A stretch of 64,000 nucleotides of DNA from Dactylosporangium fulvum (GCF_025137375.1 NZ_CP073720.1:10068501-10132500); one strand, 5' to 3'. Positions 1-8,489 are shown, numbered from the stretch's first letter. Translations and numbers: made by a program. Notes: a model not told the origin generated them from the sequence alone.

Positions 1-794
1 TCGCGGCAGTCGTCGCCGATCCCTGTTTGAGTGGGCAGCCAGACCCTGACGATCTCGGCGACGATCCGCTCAGCGTCCGGCGAGTCTGCGGAGATGTCGT
101 CTGCCAGGGCCCTGAACACAGTTTGGGTCCACATCTCGGTCACTCGTTCGACAGCAGCCGTTTCAGCGGCTTCGTGCGAGCCCGGTGCGTGCTCATCCGC
201 GTATCTGGCGACCCGGTTCATCGCCGTTCGCAGCTTCGGATCCTGAATCAGATCGGTGAGCTCGATCCACGCGTCGACCTGTTCGGCTGTCGGGTCGTCA
301 GGGAGCTCCGGCGCGGCGGCCCGAAGCCGATCGCGATAATCGGGCACATCGAGACCCTTGACCGTCTCGGCGATGAACCTGTCGATCATCGCGGCACGTT
401 CCGCGGCGGACAGACGGGTCAGGTTGCTGACGACTGAGAGTTCCTCGGCGGTCGAATGATGCGCTGCGACCCAACGCAAAACAGCGCGTTGCAGCCGTAG
501 CCTCCGAATTTGAGCATCAAGCGCGTCGGCGTGTGTGGCCGCCACCTCGGAAAGGCCTCGCTCCGATCCCATGACCTCGCGGATCGCCGCCAGACCGAGA
601 CCCAGCTCCCGCAGCGTCCTCGCCAGCTCGAGTTGTGCCACGGCTCGCGCGTCGTAGCGGCGGTATCCGGCCCGGGTGCGGTCCGCCGGAGACAGAAGCC
701 CGCAGTCGGACCAGCGCCGGATGAGCTTGACCGGCAGACCGGACCGTTTGGCCAGGTCACCGATGCTCAGCAGTTCCTCGTCGCCTACCGTCAC
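1..794 (-). CDS. MerR-family transcriptional regulator (C-terminus beyond left edge)
   Basis: The frame is open from a GTG at 794 to the left edge, so about 264 residues are visible and the C-terminus is missing. Residues 9-75 are a MerR winged helix (LLSIGDLAKRSGLPVKLIRR, then AGYRRYDARAVAQLEL), followed by a coiled linker and an all-alpha effector region containing DPTAEQVDAWIEL. I do not recognise the effector domain and see no cysteine cluster for metal or redox sensing, so a small hydrophobic ligand is the likely type of signal. The GTG is favoured because a MerR-style promoter at 801-831 would start transcription almost exactly at it, giving a leaderless mRNA. The same operator sits before the S12 gene at 927-1301, its probable second target. 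Confidence 0.85.
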   Translation of the reverse strand, partial: MTVGDEELLSIGDLAKRSGLPVKLIRRWSDCGLLSPADRTRAGYRRYDARAVAQLELARTLRELGLGLAAIREVMGSERGLSEVAATHADALDAQIRRLRLQRAVLRWVAAHHSTAEELSVVSNLTRLSAAERAAMIDRFIAETVKGLDVPDYRDRLRAAAPELPDDPTAEQVDAWIELTDLIQDPKLRTAMNRVARYADEHAPGSHEAAETAAVERVTEMWTQTVFRALADDISADSPDAERIVAEIVRVWLPTQTGIGDDCR

Positions 795-800
795 GCCTCC

Positions 801-831
801 ACCATCAGGTCTCCCACCGTGGGAGAGTCAA
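801..831 (-). promoter_or_regulatory. MerR-type promoter/operator of the regulator gene
   Basis: On the minus strand, TTGACT (831-826) and GATGGT (806-801) are separated by 19 bp, the elongated spacer typical of MerR-controlled promoters. A perfect 7+7 palindrome, CTCCCAC/GTGGGAG with one central base, fills 811-825 between them. The predicted start lies at or next to the GTG at 794. A near copy of the whole arrangement precedes the S12 gene at 1340-1370. Confidence 0.7.
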
Positions 832-926
832 CCGCGGGCACGGCGATCGACCACCAGCTCGACCTCACCCATTACCTCAGGTTACGGGCCTGCTGCCCGT
901 GGGTCACTCGGGAAGGCTCGCAACGT

Positions 927-1301
927 CTACGAACCCTTCTGCTTGGATCCGTAGCGGCTGCGACCTTGTCCACGCCCACGCACGCCTGCCGTGTCCCGCA
1001 CCCCTCGAATGATTTTGTAGCGGACGCCGGGAAGATCCTTCACCCGGCCGCCACGGACGAGGACCATCGAGTGTTCCTGGAGATTGTGCCCTTCTCCCGG
1101 AATGTACGCGGTAACCTCCACACCGCTCGACAGCTTCACCCGTGCCACCTTCCGCAAGGCCGAATTGGGCTTCTTGGGCGTCGTCGTATATACCCGCACG
1201 CAGATCCCGGCGAGTTGTGGGTTGCCGTTCAGCGCGGGCGTCTTGGACTGCTTTGTTTTCTTCTTACGACCTTTGCGAACCAGTTGCTGGATCGTTGGCA
1301 T
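927..1301 (-). CDS. rpsL: Divergent, stand-alone 30S ribosomal protein S12 paralogue
   Basis: The product has 124 residues and begins MPTIQQLVRKG, the usual length and start for actinobacterial S12, a decoding-centre protein of the small subunit. The core TTTPKKPNSALRKVARVKL and GGRVKDLPGVRYK is intact, including the lysine near position 43 and the lysine and proline near 88-91 where streptomycin-resistance changes occur. It departs from the housekeeping protein in the basic N-terminal stretch (KKKTKQSK), at positions 30-31 where the usual basic pair is Leu-Ala, at Ile33 and Val35, and in the tail (VRDTAGVRGRGQGRS). It is not next to rpsG, fusA or tuf, so it is unlikely to be the str-operon copy. 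It has its own MerR-type promoter and a GAAGGG ribosome site. Identity as S12 is certain; a conditional role is inference. Confidence 0.93.
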   Translation of the reverse strand: MPTIQQLVRKGRKKKTKQSKTPALNGNPQLAGICVRVYTTTPKKPNSALRKVARVKLSSGVEVTAYIPGEGHNLQEHSMVLVRGGRVKDLPGVRYKIIRGVRDTAGVRGRGQGRSRYGSKQKGS

Positions 1302-1339
1302 TTTGACCCTTCGGCATGTTGAGCGAACCGACAGCACCC

Positions 1340-1370
1340 AGCATCGTGTCTCCCTGCGTGGGAGGGTCAA
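1340..1370 (-). promoter_or_regulatory. MerR-type promoter/operator of the S12 paralogue
   Basis: Minus-strand TTGACC (1370-1365) and GATGCT (1345-1340) are spaced 19 bp apart. The dyad CTCCC-ACGCA-GGGAG occupies 1350-1364. Sequence, spacing and dyad position all match the element at 801-831, which argues that the neighbouring MerR protein controls both. The predicted transcript has a leader of about 30 nt before the S12 ATG. Confidence 0.68.
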
Positions 1371-1374
1371 CTGC

Positions 1375-2171
1375 TCAGCGCTGATCCTCTTCTTGCTTGA
1401 CCTGTGCCACCGGTCCAGGCTGGGAGGTCCTGGGCATGACAACGGCGACAGCCACGGCCGCCAGCACAAGAAGCGCCACCGCAGTCCACAGCGCAGCGTC
1501 GAAACCTGCGACGATGGCACCATCGATCACGTTCTGGCCCGGTGCCGCGCGGATCGCGTCCGCAGTGGCAATCGCCGCGACAGTGTTGAGCAATGCGGTA
1601 CCGATTGATCCCCCGAGCTGAGTGGCGGCGTTCACCGTGGCCGATGCCGCACCGGTGTCGTCGCCCACGCCGTTGGTCGCCGCCGCGACCGCAGGGGTGA
1701 TCGTGCAGCCGAGCCCGAGACCGATCAGGATCTCGGCGGGCAGGAACCGTGTGAGATACAGCTCCGGCGTGCCGGGTGTGAGTCCGACCAACAGCGCCAT
1801 CCCCGCGGCCATCACCACGAGCGCCGGAATGATCAAGTGACGCGTCCCCAGTCGCGGCCCCAGCAGGCCGGCGATCAGCGTCGAGCCGATCGCGATCGCC
1901 AACGCCAGGGGCAGGAACGCCAACCCGGCGCTGATCGGCGTGTAGCGAGGAGCTGCTGAAACCAATAGGTCAGCACCAGGAAGAACCCGAACAGCGCCAG
2001 CTGCGGCAACCCGATCGCGAGGAAGGCTCCGCCCCGTGTCCGGTCGAGGAGGACCCGGAGCGGCAGCAGCGGCTGCGCGACCGTCCGCTGAGCGATGATG
2101 AACACGACCAGCATCAACCCGCCGAACAGCAGCAGCGTCAGCACGAGCGGATCGGTCCAGCCGCGGTTGGC
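1375..2171 (-). pseudogene. Decayed DHA2-type MFS drug exporter (5'-truncated, frameshifted)
   Basis: Two minus-strand frames together encode the second half of a 14-helix EmrB/QacA-type proton-drug antiporter. The upstream frame reads WTDPLVLTLLLFGG to LVLTYWFQQLL; the downstream frame resumes at YTPISAGLAFLPLALAIAIG and runs to the stop at 1375 through the familiar IGLGLGCTITPAV and AATQLGGSIGTALL segments. The switch near 1950 fits loss of one base in a Gly codon. The first half of the family's usual 480 or so residues, including motif A, is absent. An inverted repeat lies just beyond the broken 5' end. It cannot make a working exporter. It directly precedes the S12 promoter, and an efflux gene beside a MerR regulator would be a classic pairing. 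Confidence 0.8.
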
Positions 2172-2183
2172 GACGGGTGGCCG

Positions 2184-2217
2184 GCATCAGCCGGCCGGCG
2201 GCCCGGCCGGCTGATGC
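2184..2217. repeat. Perfect 13-bp inverted repeat
   Basis: GCATCAGCCGGCC and its exact reverse complement are separated by 8 bp. It lies just beyond the truncated 5' end of the MFS pseudogene, with no T-run on either side. It could be a deletion junction or a factor-independent terminator of the GC-only kind. Nothing else is recognisable in 2218-2384. Confidence 0.6.
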
Positions 2218-2384
2218 GCACCGGCCGGGCCACTCCTGGAGCACCGATCAGCTGACACGCCACCCATGGCTTGCGGCGCGCCGGACCACTGCGACGACAT
2301 CCATGGTTGACCTGGCACCGACCACCGGGTCAAGCGCGTGTGTGTTGTCGCACGGGGCTTGCTGGCTGCCGGGCGGCGTAACCG

Positions 2385-3671
2385 TCAGCACAGCGCCCGG
2401 CTGACGGCCTCAGCTATGCGGTCCGCTCCAGCGTCGTTGACGTGCAGGCCGTCGCCTGAGTCGAATCGGGACGCCAACGCATCGGTGTCTTTGGGATCGG
2501 CGAGAATCCGGTCGAGATCGACCACGGCATCGTACTCACCGCTGTTGCGGATCCAGCTGTTGAACTGGTCCCGCACCGCTTCCTTCTCTGCCGAGTAATA
2601 GCCGGTGGAGTTCTTCATGGGGGTGATGGTTGCCCCGATGACTCTGACGCCGGCGCGGTGTGCCGACTGGATGAGCCGCCGATGGGCGGAGATGACCTCG
2701 GACGCGGTCACCACATGCGAGGCACCGCAGCCGAAGTCCGGATAGCCGCCCGCGCCGATGTCGTTGACACCCTCGAGGACCACGACGGTCCGCACCCCGG
2801 GCTGGCTCAGCGCGTCGCGGTTGAAGCGAGTAACAGCACGCTCGCCGTAGCAGGGTGAGTCCGCGAGCAGCTTGTTGCCCCCGATTCCCGCGTTGACGAC
2901 GCTCACCCGCCGCCCAGAGCCGACCAGCCGTTCGGCCAACTGGTCGGGATAACGATTGTCTGCTCCCGAGGTCGACCCGTGCCCGTCGGTGATGGAATCA
3001 CCGAAGGCGACGACGGCCCCTGCCGGTGTCCCGGCACCGGCTACGTCAACGCCGGTGATGAAGTAGCGAGCATTGCTGGTCTCGCCGCGAAAGGCCGCCG
3101 ACCCGTGGTCGTAACGGCGGTCGCCGGCCGCCCGATATGTGGTTGTCAGCCCGCCCTGGTGAAAGGTCGCCGGACCGGACGGTGCCTTGAAGTAGAGCGT
3201 GACCGTCAACGCGTCCAGGGCGGACACCCGCATCGGCGTCGCGTCGGACGCTACCGCCTGACCTGCCGGTATGACCGTCTCGCCGCGGTGCCCGAACCGC
3301 AACTGCTGCACGGTGCCGGGCTTGAGACTGGCACCGTCGCCGGATCGGGCGATGGTGGCGCCGGTGAGGCGCACCGGTGCGGTCCCGTACTCGTTGGACA
3401 GCCGGATTCTCACCCGAGTCCCACCAGCGCTGACCCTGACGACTTGCCTGACGGACTGCTCGGTGAATCCCTCGAGAGACCAGTTCGGTCCGTCGAACGG
3501 ATTTCCCGGGACCGGGGAATGCGGCGCCGCCGCCCATGCCGCCGCCCATCCCCCGGACCGTAGCTGGTGGTGACTGTCGGCAGCTGCCGCCGGCTGACCG
3601 CCGGCCGCGAGAGCAGCACTCACTGCCGCTGTCACGCCGAGCAACGACGCCAAGCGCCTATGACTGAACAA
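2385..3671 (-). CDS. Secreted SGNH/GDSL-family esterase
   Basis: This is a Ser-His-Asp hydrolase of the SGNH superfamily, probably an exported lipase/esterase or carbohydrate deacetylase. A TTG at 3671 is the best start: AGGAGG lies six bases upstream. A GTG at 3692 in the same frame would add seven residues ahead of the signal peptide. From the TTG the product has 428 residues: a signal peptide (RRLASLLGVTAAVSAALAAG, cleavage near AAAAD), an N-terminal beta-rich region, then block I FGDSITDG with the nucleophile Ser, block III GVND with the oxyanion Asn, and block V DGLHVND carrying the Asp and His. Cysteines in SPCYGE and FGCGAS could form a disulfide. The substrate cannot be told from sequence. 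Confidence 0.9.
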   Translation of the reverse strand: MFSHRRLASLLGVTAAVSAALAAGGQPAAAADSHHQLRSGGWAAAWAAAPHSPVPGNPFDGPNWSLEGFTEQSVRQVVRVSAGGTRVRIRLSNEYGTAPVRLTGATIARSGDGASLKPGTVQQLRFGHRGETVIPAGQAVASDATPMRVSALDALTVTLYFKAPSGPATFHQGGLTTTYRAAGDRRYDHGSAAFRGETSNARYFITGVDVAGAGTPAGAVVAFGDSITDGHGSTSGADNRYPDQLAERLVGSGRRVSVVNAGIGGNKLLADSPCYGERAVTRFNRDALSQPGVRTVVVLEGVNDIGAGGYPDFGCGASHVVTASEVISAHRRLIQSAHRAGVRVIGATITPMKNSTGYYSAEKEAVRDQFNSWIRNSGEYDAVVDLDRILADPKDTDALASRFDSGDGLHVNDAGADRIAEAVSRALC

Positions 3672-3823
3672 TGGAAGCCTCCTGTGATCCACACGCGTAG
3701 GTGATTCCCGCGTGACCCCACCATGCGAGAGGCCGCTTTCCGTTCCCTTTAGATTCGCATCTCGATCGCTGACGAACAGGTGTCTGAAGTCGGAGCTACG
3801 GACCTCAACTTCGGCGCGACGTC

Positions 3824-4486
3824 CTATGCGCTGAGACGTCCCGGGTCCATGCCGACCCCGTCAGTTCTCGACGGTGCTCCCCAACCTTCGGCGAGCCGTG
3901 ACGGATGTACGTTCTGCCCGCCGCCGTAGAACTCCAGAAACTTCATGATCAACGGATCCCACTTGTCCGGATCGATGTACCGCGGATTCGAGCTCATCAG
4001 CAGCTTCTCTTCGACATGCACCCGAACGATCCGGGCGTCGATCGCCACCACGCCTGATCCCTCCTCGGCGAAGGGATGAATCCGGTCGACGCGTGCCTCG
4101 AGCTGAATTGGACACTCGGCGACCCGCGGCGCCGCAACCTCGTCGGACGGCCATGCGGTGAGCCCGGCCGCCCGGAACTTGTCGGGCTCGTACCGGTACT
4201 TCTTCTGAAGCTTGTGCGGTGGCACCCGCTTGCTTCCCGTCAACAGCGCCAATCGGTCGACCGCGTCCACCATCTCGGAGGACGGCAGGTTCACCACGCA
4301 TTCTCCGGTCCGCGCGATGTTTTCCGTGGTTTTGGACGTCTCGTCGAGACCCAACATGCACGACTGGCCGATCCACCAGACGGACGACATCGGTGACAGG
4401 TTCGCCGAGCCGTCCTCGTTCACGGTGCTGATCAGAACCACGGGAGTCCCGAAATAGAGAACTCGCGGACGTATGACTACGTGCAT
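3824..4486 (-). CDS. Flavin-reductase-like (split-barrel FMN-binding) protein
   Basis: About 220 residues with the fold of DIM6/NTAB-type flavin reductases, which bind FMN and typically supply reduced flavin or carry out small NAD(P)H-dependent reductions in the cytoplasm. Family-like signatures are TPVVLISTVNEDGSANLSP near the N-terminus, followed by SSVWWIGQSCMLGL and GECVVNLPS. The pocket residues themselves cannot be confirmed by eye. A TTG directly before the ATG is an alternative start. No partner oxygenase is adjacent; the next minus-strand gene upstream (4679-5272) is separated by a terminator, so this appears monocistronic. Confidence 0.82.
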   Translation of the reverse strand: MHVVIRPRVLYFGTPVVLISTVNEDGSANLSPMSSVWWIGQSCMLGLDETSKTTENIARTGECVVNLPSSEMVDAVDRLALLTGSKRVPPHKLQKKYRYEPDKFRAAGLTAWPSDEVAAPRVAECPIQLEARVDRIHPFAEEGSGVVAIDARIVRVHVEEKLLMSSNPRYIDPDKWDPLIMKFLEFYGGGQNVHPSRLAEGWGAPSRTDGVGMDPGRLSA

Positions 4487-4632
4487 CAACTGCTCGTTTC
4501 ACTCGGCGCCGGCCTGACAGGTGATTATTTGACGGGCCGGCACACCGGGAAGTGCGCCAGCGGCACACATCGATGGGCGGTGCCGGCCTCACGGACACCG
4601 ATGGATACCGCAGACACAACGGACAAACGAAA

Positions 4633-4654
4633 GGAGCGCCGAACTCGGCGCTCC
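4633..4654 (-). terminator. Bidirectional-looking intrinsic terminator
   Basis: A 10-bp perfect stem GGAGCGCCGA/TCGGCGCTCC has a 2-nt loop and T-runs on both strands (TTT at 4655-4657 on plus; AAA at 4630-4632). It lies 25 bp past the stop of the RibD-fold gene at 4679. Confidence 0.8.
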
Positions 4655-4678
4655 TTTGATCAGCACACTCGTCTACGG

Positions 4679-5272
4679 TCAGTCCGTCTTCTTCGGCCGG
4701 TAGGACAGGATCACCACGCCTTTGGGAAGCTGGGTCTGGGAGACCAGATCCAGCTGCGTCGCGGGCCAGTTCGCGAAGACGGACTCGCCCTTGCCCACCA
4801 CAACGGGGTGCACCCAGAGACGAAGCTCGTCGACCAGCCCCTCGCCGGCGAGTGCCCGCGCCACGCCGCCCGACCCGAAAGCAAGAATCGTGCCCGCCTC
4901 CTGTCGGGTGAGGGCGCGGACGGCCGGGACGAGATCGCCCTCCAGCAGCTCGGTGTTCGTCCAGGCCACCTTGTCGAGAGTCCGGGACACAACGTACTTG
5001 CGGATGCTGTTCATACGGCTCGCGTAACCCGCGGTCGGGGTGCCCTCGTCGTCGACCGTCGGCCAGATTTCCGAGAACCCTTCGTAGGTCAGCCGGCCCA
5101 TGATGAGCGCGTCGGCGGCGAACAGTTGATCCCGCGCGTAGCGCCCGTATTCGTCGCTCCAGAAGTCGAGCGACCAGTCCTGCGGGTTCTCCTGGACACC
5201 ATCGAGCGTCGTGAAGGTGGAGATGATCAGATTGCCCACGTTCCTGCGTTCCTTCCCGTCCGGCGCCGCCAT
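4679..5272 (-). CDS. RibD C-terminal/dihydrofolate-reductase-fold reductase
   Basis: The product has 197 residues and matches the small DHFR-fold family related to the reductase domain of RibD, cytoplasmic NADPH-dependent enzymes of mostly unknown substrate. The expected opening strand is IISTFTTLDGVQENP, followed by ADALIMGRLTYEGF (cofactor side), the KYVVSRTL strand, and the nucleotide-binding loop ILAFGSGGVARALAGEGLVD. A GAGG lies seven bases before the ATG at 5272; a GTG at 5239 is also possible and would remove a non-homologous 11-residue lead. A second, unrelated-by-context member of this family lies at 59498-60046. The terminator at 4633-4654 ends its transcript. Confidence 0.85.
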   Translation of the reverse strand: MAAPDGKERRNVGNLIISTFTTLDGVQENPQDWSLDFWSDEYGRYARDQLFAADALIMGRLTYEGFSEIWPTVDDEGTPTAGYASRMNSIRKYVVSRTLDKVAWTNTELLEGDLVPAVRALTRQEAGTILAFGSGGVARALAGEGLVDELRLWVHPVVVGKGESVFANWPATQLDLVSQTQLPKGVVILSYRPKKTD

Positions 5273-5841
5273 GAGACGGCCTCGATCTCTTGCCGGCAGG
5301 CTGCCGTGTACCGCTTACCGTCCTCTTACGATCGGCATTCGATGATCGGTTGAGACCGGGTCACAACAACGGGCCAGCCGGACATGCCGGTGTCCCGGGC
5401 GATGGCACGGATCGGCTCGGTGCGGACGGTGCACCGGCGAGCCATCTCGACGCGCTGCTCGCGGCGCCGGACGTTGCCGGTCGGCGCCCATGTCTGGCTG
5501 CGGTCCCGGGCCGGCCCGTGCGTTACGGACACCGTGCGGTGTTCCGGCGCGGTCATGATCGCCGGTCCTGCCGATTCACGTCCACCGCCGGGCCACGCAA
5601 TTCCGGCCGCCGTTGCGCCGGGGCCGGGTTCACGCACGGCCACGCAATCGGCTGCGCATCTGGCATCCGGTCCAGCAACGCGAACCGCCGTCGCCGTTCA
5701 CCAGCAACTCGGTCGGGCTCCAGCGCCCGCATGTCACCTGCGTCGGCTGCTATCGCCAATGTCGTTCATCTCCTGTCATTTCGAAGTCCCGCCGGCTGTC
5801 AGACCGGCACAACAAGGCGAATCGGTGGGACCGTGGACGGC
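5273..5841. other. Intergenic stretch without a supportable gene
   Basis: There are 569 bases between the RibD-fold gene and the end of the ABC operon. Short open frames exist on both strands, but none has a recognisable domain or a convincing ribosome site, and they are proline/arginine-rich as expected for chance frames in this GC range. A weak GCCGG/CCGGC hairpin near 5790-5810 may help end the operon transcript. Confidence 0.5.
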
Positions 5842-7425
5842 TCATCCGGGGCTCCCGGCGGGGCTCCCGGCAGCGACTCCGAGCAGGACCTCGAGCCGGT
5901 GCCGGACGGCGTTGTCGTGCAGGCCGGCGGCCGGGGTGTCGAAGACGAGGCGGCCACGGTCGAGGACGACGACACGGTCGGCGACGGCGTGGGCGAGTGG
6001 CAGGTGCTGCTCGGCGAGCAGCACCGTCATCTGCCCTGCGGCGACCTGCCGGATCGCGGTGGCGAGCTGCTCGACGATGGCCGGGGCGAGTCCTTCGGCG
6101 GGTTCGTCGAGCAGCAGCAGCCGAGGGCCGCCGGCGAGTGCGCGGGCCAGGGCGAGCATCTGCTGCTCACCGCCGGACAGCCGCGCCGCTGGGTGCCCGA
6201 GCCGGGCGGCCAGCGGCGGCAGCAGGGTGAGGAGGTCGTCGCGGTCCCAGCGGCGGGCCGTGTGGGGGCGGCGGGCGGCGGCGGCGAGGGTGAGGTGCTC
6301 GGCGACGGTCAGGCCGGGAACGAGCCGCCGGCCCTGCGGCACGATCGCCACACCGGCGTGGGCGGCCTGCTCGGGCCGGGCGGGCAGCGGCCGGCCGTCG
6401 AGGTCGATCCGGCTGCCGGGGTGTCGGGGCTGCAGGCCGGCGATCGTGTTGAGCAGGGTGCTCTTGCCGGCGCCGTTGCGGCCCAGCACCGCCACCACCG
6501 TCCCGGCGGGCACGTCGAGGTCGACGTCGTGCAGGACCGCCGCACCGTGGTAGCCGACCCGCAACGCCTGCACCTGCAGCACCGGTGTTGCAACCGGCCA
6601 ACCGGCCGCCCTGCCGCGGGGGTGGCTCGTCGGCGCGGCTGATCCCAGCGCGGCGGGCGGCTGATGGCGGGCGGCGGGTGGGGTGAGGTAGGCGGCGTGG
6701 ACGGCCGGGTCGGTGCGCACCGCGGCGGGAGGGCCGGTGGTGATGTGCCGGCCGTGGTGCAGCACGGTGACGGTATCGGCGACGGCCCAGACCAGGTCGA
6801 GGTGGTGGTCGATGAGCAGTACGGCCATGTCGGCGGGCAGCGCCCGCAGTGTGGCGGTGAGCTGGGTGATCTCGTCGGGGTCGAGCCCGGCGGAGGGTTC
6901 GTCGAGCAGCAGCAGCCGTGGCCGGGCGGCGAGCGCGGTCGCGAGCTCCACGCGGCGGCGCAGCCCGTAGGACAGGTCACCGGCCCGGACAGTGGCATAC
7001 GCGGTCAGCCCGGCCGCGTCCAGCGCGGCGTCGACGGTGCCCGAGCGGACACTCGGGCGGGTGCTGCGGGCGAGCATCCGGCTGCGCACCCCGGCTGGCG
7101 CCCACCAGGTGACGGCGAGCGCGAGGTTCGCCGCGACGGTGAGCCCGCCGACGACGGCGGGGTGCTGGAAGGTACGGCCGATGCCGCGACGGGCTCGGGC
7201 CGCCGGCCCGAGCCGGGTCACGTCGTTGCCGTCGAGGAGGATCCGGCCGCTGCTGGGCCGGATCGTGCCGGCGACGCAGTGGAACAGGGTGGTCTTCCCG
7301 GCCCCGTTGGCGCCGATCACCGCGTGCCGGGCTCCGGCCGGCACCGCGAGGCTGACGTTGTCGAGGGCGGTGAGCCCGCCGTAGCGGCGGCTCACCGTAT
7401 CGGCCTGCAGCAGCAGGCTGCTCAT
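5842..7425 (-). CDS. Fused ABC importer ATPase (LivG-LivF type, two NBDs)
   Basis: This 527-residue protein carries two complete nucleotide-binding domains that are normally separate LivG and LivF subunits of hydrophobic-amino-acid/amide (HAAT) importers. NBD1, about residues 5-245, has GANGAGKTT (Walker A), LSYGLRRR as a diverged signature, and LLLLDEPSAGLD (Walker B). An Ala/Pro-rich linker follows to about residue 280. NBD2 has GRNGAGKST, a canonical LSGGEQQ and LLLLDEPAEG. The start ATG overlaps the stop of the permease gene by four bases, so translation is coupled. It is the last gene of the operon that begins with the cvn sensor near 15 kb. NBD1's signature departs from LSGGQ, which is common in LivG. 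Confidence 0.92.
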   Translation of the reverse strand: MSSLLLQADTVSRRYGGLTALDNVSLAVPAGARHAVIGANGAGKTTLFHCVAGTIRPSSGRILLDGNDVTRLGPAARARRGIGRTFQHPAVVGGLTVAANLALAVTWWAPAGVRSRMLARSTRPSVRSGTVDAALDAAGLTAYATVRAGDLSYGLRRRVELATALAARPRLLLLDEPSAGLDPDEITQLTATLRALPADMAVLLIDHHLDLVWAVADTVTVLHHGRHITTGPPAAVRTDPAVHAAYLTPPAARHQPPAALGSAAPTSHPRGRAAGWPVATPVLQVQALRVGYHGAAVLHDVDLDVPAGTVVAVLGRNGAGKSTLLNTIAGLQPRHPGSRIDLDGRPLPARPEQAAHAGVAIVPQGRRLVPGLTVAEHLTLAAAARRPHTARRWDRDDLLTLLPPLAARLGHPAARLSGGEQQMLALARALAGGPRLLLLDEPAEGLAPAIVEQLATAIRQVAAGQMTVLLAEQHLPLAHAVADRVVVLDRGRLVFDTPAAGLHDNAVRHRLEVLLGVAAGSPAGSPG

Positions 7426-8489
7426 GAGCGTCCCTCCGCTGCGACGTCGCCGTCCACGGCGGCTGGGATTGCTGGAATGCCGTCACCACCGGCACGGTCC
7501 CGGCGGCGGGCCACGACACTGCGAACGGCCGGACGGGCGTAGGCGACGGTGAGGAACAACGCGCCGAGCAGGGCGTGGCCGTGTCCGCCCGTCATCCCGC
7601 CGAACAGGTCCCGGGCGGCGACCACGGCGGCGGCGCCGGCGACGGCGCCGGTCATCGTGCCGGCGCCGATGGCCGCGGCGAGGAAGGTCACGGCGGCGAC
7701 GTCGAAGCCCATGTCGGCCGGGGAGATGTACCGGTTGACCGCGACGAGCATGGCCCCGGCCGCCCCGGCGAGCGCGCCGGCGACGGTGTAGCCGGCGGCG
7801 AGCTCGGCCTGGACCGGATGGCCGAGCGCGGCGAGCCGAGGCTCATGCCCCGCACAGCCGCGCAGAACCAGGCCGAGCCGGGACCGCAGCACGAGCGCGG
7901 TGACCGCACCGGCCAGGAGCAGGCAGCCGAGCACCCACCAGTACACTGCGGCGGCCCTGGTGAGCGCGCCGGCCACCGGCAGGCTTACCGGCGGGGTGTG
8001 CAGGCCGTCGTCGCCGCCGGTCAGCGCCGTCCACTGCGACGCGGCGGTCGCGGTGAGGCTCTGCACGGCGAACGTCGTCATGAGCAACGCGGTGCCGCGG
8101 GTGCGCAGCACCAGCGGGGCGGTCACGGCCGCCGCGACCGCCCCGGCAAGGGTCGCGGCGAGGAGCTGGACCGGTCCGTCGGTGATGCCCGCCCGGGCGA
8201 GCAGGGCGGTGGTGTAGGCGCCGACACCGAAGTAGGCGGCCTGCCCGAACGAGGGCAGACCGGCGACGCCGACCAGCAGCTGGGTGCTCATGGCGAGCAC
8301 GGCCAGGACGACGGCGGTGGCGGCGAGAGACACGGTATAGGCGTCGGCGATCCACGGCAGCGCGATCCCGCCGGCCATCGCGGCAGCCAGCACGCCCTTG
8401 CCGGCGTACGGGTACCACCGCAGCCGCAGCGGCACCGCCGTCATCGCAGCGGCCGATCGGGCCGGCGGTGCGCAGACCGTGGGGATCAT
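7422..8489 (-). CDS. Branched-chain amino acid/amide ABC permease (LivM type)
   Basis: A 355-residue integral membrane subunit of the HAAT importer. After a short N-terminal extension come about eight to ten hydrophobic helices, including AMAGGIALPWIADAYTVSL and VVLAVLAMSTQLLVG. The LivM-like stretch GLPSFGQAAYFGVGAYTTAL is followed by later helices around VTFLAAAIGAGTMTGAVAG. It overlaps its neighbours by four bases on both sides (ATGA junctions), so permeases and ATPase are made together. A second possible start is the ATG of MTAVPLRLRW, 15 codons in. The substrate is set by the binding protein at 10287-11492. Confidence 0.9.
   Translation of the reverse strand: MIPTVCAPPARSAAAMTAVPLRLRWYPYAGKGVLAAAMAGGIALPWIADAYTVSLAATAVVLAVLAMSTQLLVGVAGLPSFGQAAYFGVGAYTTALLARAGITDGPVQLLAATLAGAVAAAVTAPLVLRTRGTALLMTTFAVQSLTATAASQWTALTGGDDGLHTPPVSLPVAGALTRAAAVYWWVLGCLLLAGAVTALVLRSRLGLVLRGCAGHEPRLAALGHPVQAELAAGYTVAGALAGAAGAMLVAVNRYISPADMGFDVAAVTFLAAAIGAGTMTGAVAGAAAVVAARDLFGGMTGGHGHALLGALFLTVAYARPAVRSVVARRRDRAGGDGIPAIPAAVDGDVAAEGRS

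Noticed and set aside
5326..5759. Two short minus-strand frames in the 5.3-5.8 kb gap
   Set aside because: No domain, no ribosome site, Pro/Arg-rich chance composition.
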